Source of the DNA: Pseudorhodoferax soli
GTDB taxonomy: Bacteria; Pseudomonadota; Gammaproteobacteria; Burkholderiales; Burkholderiaceae_C
Assembly: GCF_003337555.1 (NCBI RefSeq)
Contig: NZ_QPJK01000001.1
Location: 992,001 to 1,056,000, forward strand
Direction of reading: 5' to 3'
Length of the DNA stretch: 64,000 nt
This document shows, one piece after another, positions 34,407-44,017 of the stretch (positions are counted from its first letter, which is position 1; every line of letters begins with the position of its first letter). The position numbers and the translations under genes were made by a program. The notes below the pieces were generated by a model, which worked only from the letters and a program-made list of their open reading frames with translations, did not search any database and had not been told where the DNA came from.

Positions 34407-35677
34407 CAGGTCACCGCGTTCTTCTGGTTGAACTCGGGCAGGCGCCACTCTTCGGTCGCCAGGACTCCGCGCAGGTGTTCGACGGAATGCCAGACGTCCT
34501 CGAAGCCCAGGTACAGCGGCGTGAAGCCGAAGCGCAGGATGTCGGGCATCTGCGCATCGCCGGCGCGGTAGTCGCCGATCACGCCGCGCGCGATCAGGGC
34601 CTGCACGATGGCGTAGGCGCCCTCGCTGCGCGAGAGGCAGACCTGCGAGCCGCGTTGCGCATGAGCGCGCGGCGTCACGAGTTCCAGGCCATGGCCGGCG
34701 CAGCGTTCTTCGACCAGTGCGATGAACAGGTCCGTCAGCGCGAGCGACTTCGTGCGCAGCGCCGCCATGCCGCCCAGCGGCTCGGCGGCCAGCACCGTGT
34801 CCAGCCCGCACTCCAGCCCCGTGAGGCTCAGGATGGGCTGCGTGCCGCACAGGTAGCGCGCGATGCCGGGCGCCGGCCGATAGTCACTCGTGAACGCGAA
34901 CGGCGCCGCATGCCCCCACCAGCCCGACAGCGGCTGCCAGAAGCGCTGTGCATGGCGCGGATGCACCCAGACGAAGGCCGGCGCCCCCGGGCCGCCGTTG
35001 AGATATTTGTAGCCGCAGCCGACCGCGAAGTCGGCACCGCCGCCGTTCAGGTCGACCGGCACCGCGCCGGCGCTGTGGGCAAGGTCCCAGACCGCGAGCG
35101 CGCCGGCCGCGTGCGCGGCGGCGCTGATGGCCGCCATGTCGTGCATGGCGCCAGTGCGGTAGTTCACATGCGTGAGCATCAGCACGGCGGTCTCGGGCAG
35201 CAGCGCGGCGATCTGGCCCGGCTCGTCCACCAGCTGCAGCGTGAAGCCGCGCTCGCGGCACAGGCCCTCGGCGATGTAGAGGTCGGTCGGGAAGTTGCTG
35301 CGCTCGCTGACGACCAGGCGGCGCTGCGGTGCGTCCTCGGCGGTGATCTTGAGCGCGGCCGACAGCACCTTGAACAGGTTGACCGAGGTGGAATCGGTGC
35401 AGACCAGTTCGCCAGGCTGCGCGCCGACCAGCCGCGCGAGCCGGTCGCCCAGGCGCTGTGGCAGGTCGAACCAGCCGCTCTCGTTCCAGGCGCGGATCAG
35501 CTGTTGGCCCCACTCCTCGGTCACCGCGGCGGCGATGCGCGCGGGTGCGGCGGCGGGCATCACGCCGAGCGAGTTGCCGTCGAGGTAGATCACGTCCGCG
35601 GGAATCGTGAACAGGTCGCGCAGCGGGCGCAAGGGATCGGCGGCATCGCGCGCGCGGCAGTCTTCAAGGGTGGTCAT
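34406..35677 (-). CDS. kynU: Kynureninase
   Basis: 423 residues. PLP enzyme: the Schiff-base Lys is in [15 protein letters not shown], with the phosphate-binding [11 protein letters not shown] and the cofactor Asp in [15 protein letters not shown]. It cleaves L-kynurenine to anthranilate and L-alanine. The gene overlaps kynA by one base and lies three bases after kynB, so one message is likely. Length and motifs are normal. Confidence 0.96.
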   Translation of the reverse strand: MTTLEDCRARDAADPLRPLRDLFTIPADVIYLDGNSLGVMPAAAPARIAAAVTEEWGQQLIRAWNESGWFDLPQRLGDRLARLVGAQPGELVCTDSTSVNLFKVLSAALKITAEDAPQRRLVVSERSNFPTDLYIAEGLCRERGFTLQLVDEPGQIAALLPETAVLMLTHVNYRTGAMHDMAAISAAAHAAGALAVWDLAHSAGAVPVDLNGGGADFAVGCGYKYLNGGPGAPAFVWVHPRHAQRFWQPLSGWWGHAAPFAFTSDYRPAPGIARYLCGTQPILSLTGLECGLDTVLAAEPLGGMAALRTKSLALTDLFIALVEERCAGHGLELVTPRAHAQRGSQVCLSRSEGAYAIVQALIARGVIGDYRAGDAQMPDILRFGFTPLYLGFEDVWHSVEHLRGVLATEEWRLPEFNQKNAVT

Positions 35678-35680
35678 GGT

Positions 35681-36322
35681 TCAGCGTCGGAGTTCGCGCA
35701 GCACGGCGCGCACGGGGGAGGCATCGGCCGTCGTCAGCTTGAGCGGCAGCGCGATGAGTTCGTAGTCGCCCTCGGCCACGCCGTCGAGCACGAGGTTCTC
35801 GAGCACGCGCATGCCGTGCAGGCGGATCAGTTGGTGGCTATCGAGCGTCTTGCTGTCGGCCGGGTCGATGCTGGCGGTGTCGATGCCGATCAGCCGCACG
35901 CCCAGCGCGGCGAGCCGCTCCACCGTGTCGGGCGCGTAGGCCGCGAGCTGCGGGTCCCAGCGGTCGATGGGCATGCGCGCGTAGGTGCGCACCAGCAGGC
36001 GCGGCGGCAGGCCATCGAGCGCATGCGCCAGGTGCGCCCACGTGACCAGCGGCCCGCAACCGATGGCATGCACCACGCGGCACGGCCCCAGGTAGGGCGC
36101 GAGGTCGACGGCGCCGATGGCGGCGCCGGCAGGGTCGTAGTGCAGCGGTGCGTCGGCGTGCGCGCCCACGTGCGGCGACAGCGTCAGCTCGCCGACGTTG
36201 ACGGGGCAGCCGGGGCCGATGCTGGCGGCCCAGCGCTGCTGGTAGGGGGTGTCGCCCGGGAACACCGGCGTGCCCGCGTGCACGGGCGGCGAGATGTCCC
36301 ACAGGCGGGGTTCGGAAGGCAT
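35681..36322 (-). CDS. kynB: Kynurenine formamidase (metal-dependent)
   Basis: 213 residues from the ATG at 36322, just before the family start ([20 protein letters not shown]). The metal-binding motif [14 protein letters not shown] corresponds to HxGTHxDxPxH. It hydrolyses N-formylkynurenine to kynurenine and formate, completing the three-step route to anthranilate with KynU and KynA. First gene of the operon. The usual Lrp-type regulator KynR is not in the window; the divergent neighbour is an AraC-type gene. Confidence 0.95.
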   Translation of the reverse strand: MPSEPRLWDISPPVHAGTPVFPGDTPYQQRWAASIGPGCPVNVGELTLSPHVGAHADAPLHYDPAGAAIGAVDLAPYLGPCRVVHAIGCGPLVTWAHLAHALDGLPPRLLVRTYARMPIDRWDPQLAAYAPDTVERLAALGVRLIGIDTASIDPADSKTLDSHQLIRLHGMRVLENLVLDGVAEGDYELIALPLKLTTADASPVRAVLRELRR

Positions 36323-36526
36323 GGGCGTGAAGGTAGCGCCATGCAGGGGGGCGTGGTGTCGGTTATTTCCAACAGGGCGGTGCGCGACGCCGCGGGCCTG
36401 CGGGGCTGCGCGGTGGTCGCGCGCCGTGTCCGCGCCGAACGGCCCCGATGCAGCGCGCCTTCTACCCGATCCAGGCCTTTCCCCGCCTTCCATGGGCAAA
36501 AGGGCGGCTGCGGCATAGTTCCCGCG

Positions 36527-37468
36527 ATGACACTGCAGCGCACCATGCATCGGCCAGTCGACGACGCCGCCGCGCCGCCCGCGGCGGCTGCCCGGACGGG
36601 CCCCGCCGTGCCCCTGCCCGACAACGTGACCCGGCTGACCCAGGCCCAGCGCGGGTGGAACGCCGTGCAGCTGACGGTGACCGACTTCCAGTGCGCCGGC
36701 CCCGTCGTCCATCGCCTGGGCAGCGACGACCAGGTTTCCATGAGCACCGTGCTGCAGGAGGTGGGGGGGCGCTGCGAGCCCCGCCTGCGCAAGAACCGGC
36801 CGAGCCCGTTAGCCCACCGGCCCAGGCACCTGACCGTCGTGCCACCGGGCATGGAGGTCTGGGGCTATGGCGACCAGCTGCGCTTCGCACGCGACGCCAC
36901 GCTGCAGTTCGATGCCGACGCACTCGAGGCCCGGCTCGGTCTTCGCGTGGACGCGGACGGTCTGCACGTGCCCCGGCTGGGCATCGCCGACGACCATGCC
37001 TGGACCCTGGTCCGGCTGCTGGCCGATGTGGTCGACGACCCCGACCCATCGACGCAGCTGTACGGCGATGGCCTGGTCACAGCGGTCTGCGCCAGGCTCT
37101 TTGCCGGGCGGCAGAACGACGCCCCCCGCACCGGCGCGGGCTTGGCGCCCTGGCAGCTGCGGCGCGTCATCGAACGCCTGGACGACCGGCTGCCCGCGCG
37201 CGTCGAACTCGCCGAACTGGCCGAGCTGGCCGGGCTGTCCCAATCGCACTTCAGCAAGGCCTTCAAGGCATCGACGGGGCTGGCGCCGTACCGATGGCAG
37301 CTGGATGCGCGCATTCGCCGGGCCAAGGCACTGCTGCTCGACAGCGACGCACCGCTGGAGTCGGTGGCCGAGGCCACCGGCTTCGCCGATGCCGTGCACT
37401 TCGGCAAGGCGTTCCGCAAGCTCGTCGGCGCAAGCCCCGGCGCGTGGCGGACCGACCGCAAGCATTGA
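36527..37468 (+). CDS. AraC-family transcriptional regulator, module 2
   Basis: 313 residues from the ATG at 36527; a second Met lies five codons later. Two helix-turn-helix motifs occupy the C-terminus ([18 protein letters not shown] and the [19 protein letters not shown] region). It is a paralogue of the regulator at 26221, aligning through [11 protein letters not shown] and [17 protein letters not shown]. It is followed by the MoaF/NTF2 gene and the YcaC-like gene in the same direction. Probably the activator of those two; control of the divergent kyn operon cannot be excluded. Confidence 0.88.
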   Translation: MTLQRTMHRPVDDAAAPPAAAARTGPAVPLPDNVTRLTQAQRGWNAVQLTVTDFQCAGPVVHRLGSDDQVSMSTVLQEVGGRCEPRLRKNRPSPLAHRPRHLTVVPPGMEVWGYGDQLRFARDATLQFDADALEARLGLRVDADGLHVPRLGIADDHAWTLVRLLADVVDDPDPSTQLYGDGLVTAVCARLFAGRQNDAPRTGAGLAPWQLRRVIERLDDRLPARVELAELAELAGLSQSHFSKAFKASTGLAPYRWQLDARIRRAKALLLDSDAPLESVAEATGFADAVHFGKAFRKLVGASPGAWRTDRKH

Positions 37469-37663
37469 CCCGCGCCACGCGTCCGGTCAGGCCTCGCCCT
37501 GCCCCCGCACGCACGACGCCGCCGCCGTGATCGATTCGAACTGCTGTCCGCAGGAACGGACAGTGCCGCGCGCGCCGCATGCCGGCAACATCCTTTCCAT
37601 CTTGCAGCCCGCCAGCATGCATTCGGCAGCGGTTCGGGCGGCCCCACAGAAAGGACCACGGAC

Positions 37664-38398
37664 TTGTCGATTGATCGTTTCCCCGTCGGGTTGGAAGTGG
37701 ACGTTGCCTACCCGCAGTTCCAGGTCCACCTCGCGCTGCTGTCCGCCACCCAGCTGCGGTTCGAGATCAAGGAGGGGCCGTTCGCGCGGACGGAGACCGT
37801 CGACATCCAGGTCGTCGCGCTCGGCAACGGTCTCTTCGCCGTGAGCTGGCAGGAGAAGGATGGCGCGACGGTCACGAATGTCCAGGACTATGACCGCGGA
37901 CAAGTCCACTCCTTCGCGACCCTGCCAGGCGGCCAGTTCCTGCGGATGACCGGCACCATGGCGGTTACGCGGCCCGCCGAGCGCGCGCTCGATGCGCGTC
38001 CCGCGAGGAACAAGGCCCTGGTGCGCGATGCGATGACGTCGCTGTTCCAGCGTCACGATGCGTCGGCGGTGGACCGCCTGTACGCGGCCGACTACGTGCA
38101 GCACAACCCCGGCATCCCGCAGGGCCGTGACGCCTTGCGGGCCCTCGTTGCCAAGCTGTCGCCGGACGTGCACTACGAGCCCGGCCTCATGGTTGCCGAA
38201 GGCGATCTGGTCGCCATCCACGGCCGCATCCGCGGCTGGGCGGACGCACCCCAGGTGGTGATCGATCTGTTTCGCATCGCGCACGGCAGGCTGGCCGAGC
38301 ACTGGGATGTGCTGCAGAACGAGGTGCCCGCGACGGCTGCCCTTGGCGGCATTGCCATGTTCGACCCCGACGAAGCCGCGCGTAGCGGCGCATCGTAG
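37664..38398 (+). CDS. MoaF-like plus SnoaL/NTF2-like fusion protein
   Basis: 244 residues from a TTG at 37664, the only start that includes the whole first domain. Residues about 1-105 resemble a MoaF-like beta-barrel (LFAVSWQEKDGATVTNVQD, LPGGQFLRMTGTM). Residues about 115-230 are a SnoaL-type NTF2 domain (LYAADYVQHNPGIPQGRDAL and HGRLAEHWDVLQ). There is no signal peptide, unlike the NTF2-like protein of module 1 at 27555. Function unknown; both domains usually bind small molecules. It lies between the AraC-type and YcaC-like genes. Confidence 0.72.
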   Translation: MSIDRFPVGLEVDVAYPQFQVHLALLSATQLRFEIKEGPFARTETVDIQVVALGNGLFAVSWQEKDGATVTNVQDYDRGQVHSFATLPGGQFLRMTGTMAVTRPAERALDARPARNKALVRDAMTSLFQRHDASAVDRLYAADYVQHNPGIPQGRDALRALVAKLSPDVHYEPGLMVAEGDLVAIHGRIRGWADAPQVVIDLFRIAHGRLAEHWDVLQNEVPATAALGGIAMFDPDEAARSGAS

Positions 38399-38476
38399 GC
38401 GACGCACGCCACAACCTGCCTATTCTTCCCAACCCCCGTGGCGCCTCGCCGCCGCATTTGCCCGACAGGAGTTTCC

Positions 38477-39124
38477 ATGCCCAAGACCGGCCTTTCCGGA
38501 CTGTTGCGTCCCGAAGACAGCATCGTCGTCCTCATCGACCACCAGCCCTACCAGTTCGCCAACCTGCACAGCCATGAGCCGACGATGATCGTCAACAACG
38601 TCATCGGCCTGGCCAAAACAGCCAAGGTGTTCAACGTTCCGACCATCCTGACGACCGTGATCGAGGGACGGGGCGGCTACCTGATCAAGGGTTTGCAGGA
38701 CGTCTTTCCCGAACAGAAGCCGATCGACCGCACCTTCATCAACACCTGGGAAGATCCCAAGGTCACCGACATCGTGAAGAAAAGCGGACGCAAGCAGTTG
38801 GTGCTGGCCGCGCTGTGGACCGAGATCTGCCTCGCGATGCCGGCCATCCAGGCGCTGGGTGAGGGCTACGAGGTGTTTATCGTGACGGACGCCTCCGGCG
38901 GCGTCTCGCTGGAGGCCCACGACATGGCCGTGCGGCGCATGGTGCAGGCCGGCGCCGTGCCGATCACCTGGACCGCCGTGCTCGCCGAATGGCAGCGCGA
39001 CTGGGCGCGCGAGGAGACCGCAGCAGGCGTGTCGAACGTGGTGCTCGAACATGGTGGCGCCAGCGGCGTGGCGCTGGCGTGGGAGTTGCAGTTGCTGGCT
39101 ACGGCGGCACGGGCGGGCAAGTAA
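38477..39124 (+). CDS. YcaC-like isochorismatase-family cysteine hydrolase, copy 2
   Basis: 215 residues from the ATG at 38477, after CAGGAG. Catalytic Asp in VLIDHQPYQF and nucleophilic Cys in LWTEICLAMPAIQALG. It is very close to the protein at 25467 over the whole length but has higher GC at third positions, matching its surroundings. It follows the MoaF/NTF2 gene by 78 bases. The substrate of this YcaC-like group is unknown. Confidence 0.87.
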   Translation: MPKTGLSGLLRPEDSIVVLIDHQPYQFANLHSHEPTMIVNNVIGLAKTAKVFNVPTILTTVIEGRGGYLIKGLQDVFPEQKPIDRTFINTWEDPKVTDIVKKSGRKQLVLAALWTEICLAMPAIQALGEGYEVFIVTDASGGVSLEAHDMAVRRMVQAGAVPITWTAVLAEWQRDWAREETAAGVSNVVLEHGGASGVALAWELQLLATAARAGK

Positions 39125-39301
39125 GGCCCGGCCGCAGCAGCAACCCTGGCCGGTGCGCCGCGGCCCCTGCCCCTGCCCCGCGCGTCTGCCGCGCCGGGCT
39201 TCCTCCTACCCGCGTTGCTCGCCGTCGGCGGACAGCCGGGCATCCCCGCCGTGCCTACGCTGGCCATGCGACCGCGACGGCGCACACCACAGGAGGCAGC
39301 G

Positions 39302-39562
39302 ATGACCCCGACCGACAGACCACAGGACCACCCCGACCTGCAGGGTCAGCCAGGCCAACCCCAGCCCGGCGCCATCAATCCGGCCAGCGCGCAGGGCGGA
39401 CAAGGCGAGAGCCAGCCCAGCATGACCCAGGTCGACACGACCAAGACAGCTGGCGCCACCGCCACGCAGATGGACCCGCAAGGCCGTGCACTGGGCGTCG
39501 ACGGACGGCAGGAGGGACCGGACGGCCCGCCAGACACGGCTCCAAGCGAGTCGCAGCCCTAG
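39302..39562 (+). CDS. Small hydrophilic protein, unknown function
   Basis: 86 residues from the ATG at 39302, preceded by AGGAGG. The protein is almost entirely polar and rich in Gln, Gly, Pro, Asp and Thr (DHPDLQGQPGQPQPG, MTQVDTTKTAG), with no hydrophobic core, so it is probably disordered. No known domain. The good ribosome site and the absence of a competing frame support it being real, but it could be a shadow. Confidence 0.5.
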   Translation: MTPTDRPQDHPDLQGQPGQPQPGAINPASAQGGQGESQPSMTQVDTTKTAGATATQMDPQGRALGVDGRQEGPDGPPDTAPSESQP

Positions 39563-39592
39563 CCGCCGCGTCGTGGAGCTGCGCGGCGAGCT

Positions 39593-40981
39593 CTAAGCCC
39601 CCAGCGCCTCGATCTCCCACGCGCACTGCAACACCCGCGGGTCCTCGAACCGCGGCCCCACCACCTGCAGCCCCACCGGCAGCCCGCGCACCGCGCCGGC
39701 CGGCACCGAGCACGCCGGCACGCCGCAGTAATTGAACAGCGGGGTGAAGGCCGCATGGCCGCGCGGCCCGGCCGGCTTGCCGCCGATCTCGGGCGGGCCG
39801 AGTTGATCCAGTGGCCAGGCCGTGACCGGCGTGGTCGGGCACAGCAGCAGGTCGTAGCGTTCGAAGAAGCCCGACAGGCTGGCGATCAGCTTCTCCTTGA
39901 GCCGCAGCGCGCGCGCCACCTGCTCGGGCGTCACCGCCGCGCCGGCCTCGATCTGCGCCACCAGCACCGGGTCGATGAGAGCGCGGGCGTCGGCCAGCCG
40001 GGCGCCGTACAGCGCATGCAGACCGGCTTGCTGCAGCGCCAGCAGCGGGTACTCGCGCGCCTCGGCCGGCCAGGGCGGATCGGCATCGTCGATCTGCCAG
40101 CCGGCAGCGCGCAGCGCGTCCACACGCTGCTGCAATGCCTGCAGCACGTCGGCGTCGACCGCGAAGTCGCAGCCCAGCTGCGGGCTCCAGGCCACGCGCA
40201 GCGCCGCGGCCGGCGCTTGCAGACCGGGCGTCGCCTCCAGCCCCACGGCGATTGGCACGCCGGCCGGGTCGGCTGCGTCGTAGGCCAGCAGCTGGTCGTA
40301 GAGCCATGCGCAGTCTTCCACGTTGCGCGCGAGCTGCCCGACCACCGAGAGCCCAAAGTTCGGCTCGGCGAAGCCCCAGGGATGCGGAATGAGCCCGTTG
40401 CTGGGCTTGAAGCCGACCAGGCCGCAGTGCGCCGCAGGCCGGCGCGTGGAACCACCCGCGTCGGTGCCCAGCGCCAGCAGGCCCAGGCCCGCGGCCAGCG
40501 CCGACACGGCGCCGCCCGAGGAGCCCCCCGGCGTAAGCATGGGGTCGAGCGGGTGGCGCGTGGCGCCGTACAGCAGGTTGCTGGTCACGCCCTTGCAGGC
40601 GAATTCCGAGCAGTTGGTGATGCCCAGCACCACCGCGCCGCGCGCGCGCAGGCGGGCCACGGCCCAGGCGTCGCGCGGCGCCACGAAGTCCTCGAACAGC
40701 CGCGAGCCCTGGGCGATGTGCCGGCCTGCGACCCAGAGGTTGTCCTTGACGGTGAACGGCACGCCGGCCATGGGCAGCTGCTCGCCGGCCGCCAGCCGCG
40801 CATCGACCGCCGCAGCCTCGGCCAGCACGGCTTGCGCGTCGAACTGCACGATGGCGTTGAGCGCCGGGTTCAGCCGCTCGACGCGTTCGATGAAGTGGCG
40901 TGCCACGGCCACCGCGCTCAGCGCGCCCGCGTTGACCTGACCTGCCAGCGCGCGTGCGCTGCGTTCGTGCAATTCCGTCAT
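39593..40981 (-). CDS. Amidase (amidase-signature family)
   Basis: 462 residues. The Ser-cisSer-Lys triad is complete: Lys in FTVKDNLWV, cis-Ser in PGGSSGGAVS and nucleophile Ser in LGTDAGGSTRRPA. It hydrolyses a carboxamide to acid and ammonia; the Glu-tRNA amidotransferase subunit GatA is excluded because no gatB/gatC are near and the loops differ. Its start overlaps the stop of the racemase-like gene upstream. It is the last gene of a leftward cluster with a deacetylase and amidohydrolases, so it may act on a late intermediate. Confidence 0.9.
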   Translation of the reverse strand: MTELHERSARALAGQVNAGALSAVAVARHFIERVERLNPALNAIVQFDAQAVLAEAAAVDARLAAGEQLPMAGVPFTVKDNLWVAGRHIAQGSRLFEDFVAPRDAWAVARLRARGAVVLGITNCSEFACKGVTSNLLYGATRHPLDPMLTPGGSSGGAVSALAAGLGLLALGTDAGGSTRRPAAHCGLVGFKPSNGLIPHPWGFAEPNFGLSVVGQLARNVEDCAWLYDQLLAYDAADPAGVPIAVGLEATPGLQAPAAALRVAWSPQLGCDFAVDADVLQALQQRVDALRAAGWQIDDADPPWPAEAREYPLLALQQAGLHALYGARLADARALIDPVLVAQIEAGAAVTPEQVARALRLKEKLIASLSGFFERYDLLLCPTTPVTAWPLDQLGPPEIGGKPAGPRGHAAFTPLFNYCGVPACSVPAGAVRGLPVGLQVVGPRFEDPRVLQCAWEIEALGA

Positions 40982-41733
40982 GCCGTCCTTCCGAACAACT
41001 GTGCGAGTGCGGGCGACACGCCCTGCACGGAACGCCCGCCCGTGGGGCTCACGCTGCCCACGCGTGCGCGCGGCAGGCGCAGGCCGGCCATGGCCTGGGC
41101 CAGCGCCACCGCGCAGCCCACGCCGTCCAGCAGCGGCACGGGCAGCTGCGGCTGCAGCGCCTCGGCCATCGATGCCATGGCCGCACCGGCGAGCAACACG
41201 GCCTCGGCGCCGTCGCGTTCGATGAGCGTGTGGGCGGCCGCCACCACCGCATCCTGCGCAGCCTGTATGTCCTGCGGTGAGCCGACCATCTGCTGCGGCG
41301 TGAGCGCCAGCGTCTCGACGCCGGCCAGGCGTTCTCCCAGGCCGTAGGACTGCACGAGCTCGCGGTACAGCGGCCCCATGCGCGCGCCGTTGGTCAAGAG
41401 GCCGATGCGCGTGGCCACGGTCGCGCCGCACAGCAGGCCGGCCTCGGTCATGCCGACGACCGGGATGTCGAGCAGTTCGCGGCAGGCCCACAGCGCGGTG
41501 TCCAGCGACACGCCCAGCACCACGGCGTCGCAGCCCGGTGCATGCCGGGCCACCAGGTCGAGCACGCCGTGCTGGGCGAGCGCGTTCTCGGCACGCGAGC
41601 CGATCACCGCGGGGCCGAAGCTGCCCGTCACTGCCAGCAGCTCCGTGCCGGGCGCGGCCCGCACGCGTGCGGCGGCCAGCACCGCGTCGGTCACGGCCTG
41701 GGTCAGGTTCGGGTTGACCAGCAGGATCTTCAT
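40978..41733 (-). CDS. Asp/Glu/hydantoin racemase-family protein without canonical cysteines
   Basis: 251 residues. The family start MKILLVNPNLTQAVTDAV and the IPVVGMTEAGLLC region are clear. Hydantoin racemases use two Cys, in a CFGDPGL-like motif and a GCAGM-like motif. Here these read VVLGVSLDTAL and VLLAGAAMASM, so neither Cys is present. Other Cys occur (GLLCGATVA, DGVGCAV) but not at the known sites. It may be a racemase variant, a decarboxylase-like relative or a binding protein. It overlaps both neighbours by four bases within the leftward cluster. Confidence 0.78.
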   Translation of the reverse strand: MKILLVNPNLTQAVTDAVLAAARVRAAPGTELLAVTGSFGPAVIGSRAENALAQHGVLDLVARHAPGCDAVVLGVSLDTALWACRELLDIPVVGMTEAGLLCGATVATRIGLLTNGARMGPLYRELVQSYGLGERLAGVETLALTPQQMVGSPQDIQAAQDAVVAAAHTLIERDGAEAVLLAGAAMASMAEALQPQLPVPLLDGVGCAVALAQAMAGLRLPRARVGSVSPTGGRSVQGVSPALAQLFGRTA

Positions 41734-42638
41734 GCGGCGTCCTCCGGTGGTGGCACGTTCGCCAGCCAGTGGCGCGCGATCTGCTCGCGCGTGGCGCACC
41801 ACGCGCCGCCACGCTGGGCGATGTGGCGTGTCAGCTGGCGCAGGCCCTCGATGCGGCCGGGCCGGCCGATGATGCGGGTGTGCAGGCCGATGGAGAGCAT
41901 GCGCGGCGCCGTGCGCGACTCGGCCAGCAGCGCATCGAAAGCATCGATCGCGTAGTCGGCGAAGTCGCTGCCGCGCACGTAGGCATAGCTGTCGAAGAAG
42001 CGCATGTCGTTGGTGTCGAACGCGTAGGGCAGCACCAGGTGCGGCTGGCCCGCCACGCGCACGTAGTAGGGCAGGTCGTCGCTGTAGGCATCGCTGTCGT
42101 ACAGGAAGCCGCCCTGCTCGACCAGCAGGCGCCGCGTGTTGACCGATGCCGAGGACTTGGTGTGCCAGCCCACGGGCGCACGGCCGTGCAGGCGGCGGAT
42201 GCTCTCCACGCAGCGCGCGATCAGCGCGCGCTCGTGGCCCTCTTCCATGCCCGCATGCGATTCCCAGCGCCAGCCGTGGCAGCAGACCTCGAAGCCCTGC
42301 TCGGCCGCGTCGGTGGCGATCCAGGGCGTGGCTTCCAGCGCCCGGGCGCAGGCGTTCAGCGTCAGGCCGATGCCGGCGTCCATCAGGTGCCGCGTGATGC
42401 GCCAGTAGCCCACGCGCGCGCCGTACTCGAACTGGCTCTCCATGCACAGGTCGGGCGCGCCCACCACCTCGTGCTTGACCTCGTGTTGGCTCTCGTTGCG
42501 TGCGTCGCCGGCGCTCAGGGCGAACTCGGCGCCCTCCTCCACGTTGAGCACGAAGGACACGGCCAGGCCGGCATCGCCGGGCCAGCGCAGTGCGGGGTAG
42601 TTCCAGCGGTAGCCTGAGAAGTCGCGTGCGGCTGCCAT
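41730..42638 (-). CDS. PuuE-like polysaccharide deacetylase-family hydrolase
   Basis: 302 residues with a NodB-like fold: AVSFVLNVEEGAEFAL at the start, CCHGWRWESHAGM and GWHTKSSASVNTRRL in the middle. This pattern matches the cofactor-independent allantoinase PuuE and relatives, which open ureide or cyclic amide rings rather than cutting sugars. The neighbouring amidase and amidohydrolases support a small nitrogenous substrate. Stop and start overlaps with the genes on each side imply one operon. Confidence 0.82.
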   Translation of the reverse strand: MAAARDFSGYRWNYPALRWPGDAGLAVSFVLNVEEGAEFALSAGDARNESQHEVKHEVVGAPDLCMESQFEYGARVGYWRITRHLMDAGIGLTLNACARALEATPWIATDAAEQGFEVCCHGWRWESHAGMEEGHERALIARCVESIRRLHGRAPVGWHTKSSASVNTRRLLVEQGGFLYDSDAYSDDLPYYVRVAGQPHLVLPYAFDTNDMRFFDSYAYVRGSDFADYAIDAFDALLAESRTAPRMLSIGLHTRIIGRPGRIEGLRQLTRHIAQRGGAWCATREQIARHWLANVPPPEDAA

Positions 42639-42640
42639 GC

Positions 42641-44017
42641 TCAGCCTCCCCTGGCGCGTTGCCACAGCGCGTTGGCCGCACGCTGGGCGTCGTCCAGGAT
42701 CTGGTCCAGGTCCACCTGCGTGGGCCGGCCCGAGGCCACGACCTGGCGCCCGGCCACCCACACGTGTTCGACATCGCGGCCTTGCGCCGTGTGCACCAGG
42801 TTGCCGACCGGGTTCACACAGGGCACCAGGTGCGGCTGGCGGAAATCGAACGCCACCAGGTCGGCCTGCTTGCCCACCTCGACGCTGCCGATCTGCCCGG
42901 CCAGCCCCATGGCCTGGGCGCCGCCCATGGTTCCCATGCGCAGAACGTCGACGGGCTGCCAGAAGTCGTCCACGCCATCCTCCTGGATGCGGCCGATGGC
43001 CAGCGCCCAGCGCAGCACCTCGACCATGTCGGCATGCATGTTGTCGGTGCCCAGCGTCAGCGCCGCGCCCGCACGCCGCAAGGCCGAGGTGGGCGCGGCC
43101 GTGCCGCCTGTCGCGTTGCCCTTGGGAATGTGGGCGACGTGGATGCCGGCGCGCCCGCAACGGGCGATGTCGGCCTCGTCCAGGAACAGGCAGTGCGCCG
43201 CCAGCAGGTGGTCGTTCAGCAACCCCACCTCGTCGAGCAATTGCGCGGGCGTGCGGCCGGAACGCAGCATGACCTGCGCGACTTCCTTGCGGCTTTGCGC
43301 CAGATGGGTGTTCACGCGCAGGCCGTGCCGGCGCGACGCCTCGCCGATGCGGGCCAGCAGCGCGTCCGAGCAGGTGTCGGGCGCGTGCGCCGAGAGTTGC
43401 ACGCCGGTGCGGCCGTCGAAGGCCCCATGCCAACGTTCGGCCAGCGCCAGCGCCTCGCCCAGCGTGCGTTCGCCGATGGCGTCGTGGTGCTCCCAGCGGC
43501 CGTCGCCGATCAGCGAGAAATCGGCGTCGTGGATGCGGCCGCAGCTGTACACGCGGCCGCCGATCCCGGCCATGGCCGGCAGCGTCAGGTCGGCATGCAC
43601 ATAGGTGTCGTTGACCAGCGTGGAGCCGAACAGCAGGGCCTCCACCGCGCCGAGGCGGGCCAGGGCCACGGCCTCGTCGGGCGTCACATCGTGGCCATGC
43701 GGAATGCCGGGCGTGTAGGCGGGCGCGAAGCCCAGGTCTTCGGCCACGCCGCGCACCATGCTCAGGATGGCATGCGTGTGCACGTTGACGAAGCCGGGCG
43801 TCAGCACCCTGCCGCGCAAGGCCAGCCGCGGCAGCTGTGCCTGCTCGGGCGGCAGCTCGGCCATGGGGCCGACCCAGGCGATGCGGCCCGCGCGGATGGC
43901 GACACCGGCGTTCTCCAGCACCCGCATCTGCGCGTCCACGGTCACGACCGTGAGGTCGGTCAGCAGTCGATCGGTCGTGTCCATGGTCCGGTTCGGTTCG
44001 GTTGCGGTGTCAGGCAT
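42641..44017 (-). CDS. Amidohydrolase/deaminase (chlorohydrolase-type), copy 1
   Basis: 458 residues from the ATG at 44017; the ATG at 43984 is an alternative that avoids the 8-base overlap with the ATPase gene. The metal motif FVNVHTHAI, later His in NTHLAQS and HCLFL, and Asp in [11 protein letters not shown] identify a cytosine/SAH-deaminase-like (ATZ/TRZ) enzyme. It is clearly paralogous to the protein at 54114 (shared [23 protein letters not shown]-like stretches). It probably deaminates or hydrolyses an N-heterocycle. Confidence 0.86.
   Translation of the reverse strand: MPDTATEPNRTMDTTDRLLTDLTVVTVDAQMRVLENAGVAIRAGRIAWVGPMAELPPEQAQLPRLALRGRVLTPGFVNVHTHAILSMVRGVAEDLGFAPAYTPGIPHGHDVTPDEAVALARLGAVEALLFGSTLVNDTYVHADLTLPAMAGIGGRVYSCGRIHDADFSLIGDGRWEHHDAIGERTLGEALALAERWHGAFDGRTGVQLSAHAPDTCSDALLARIGEASRRHGLRVNTHLAQSRKEVAQVMLRSGRTPAQLLDEVGLLNDHLLAAHCLFLDEADIARCGRAGIHVAHIPKGNATGGTAAPTSALRRAGAALTLGTDNMHADMVEVLRWALAIGRIQEDGVDDFWQPVDVLRMGTMGGAQAMGLAGQIGSVEVGKQADLVAFDFRQPHLVPCVNPVGNLVHTAQGRDVEHVWVAGRQVVASGRPTQVDLDQILDDAQRAANALWQRARGG

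Noticed and set aside
34475-36526. Long plus-strand frame running into the AraC-type gene at 36527
   Set aside because: It is antisense to kynU and kynB. The true AraC-type start is the ATG at 36527.
39593-40981. Amidase as glutamyl-tRNA amidotransferase subunit A
   Set aside because: The amidase-signature triad is shared, but gatB and gatC are absent and the gene is in a catabolic operon.
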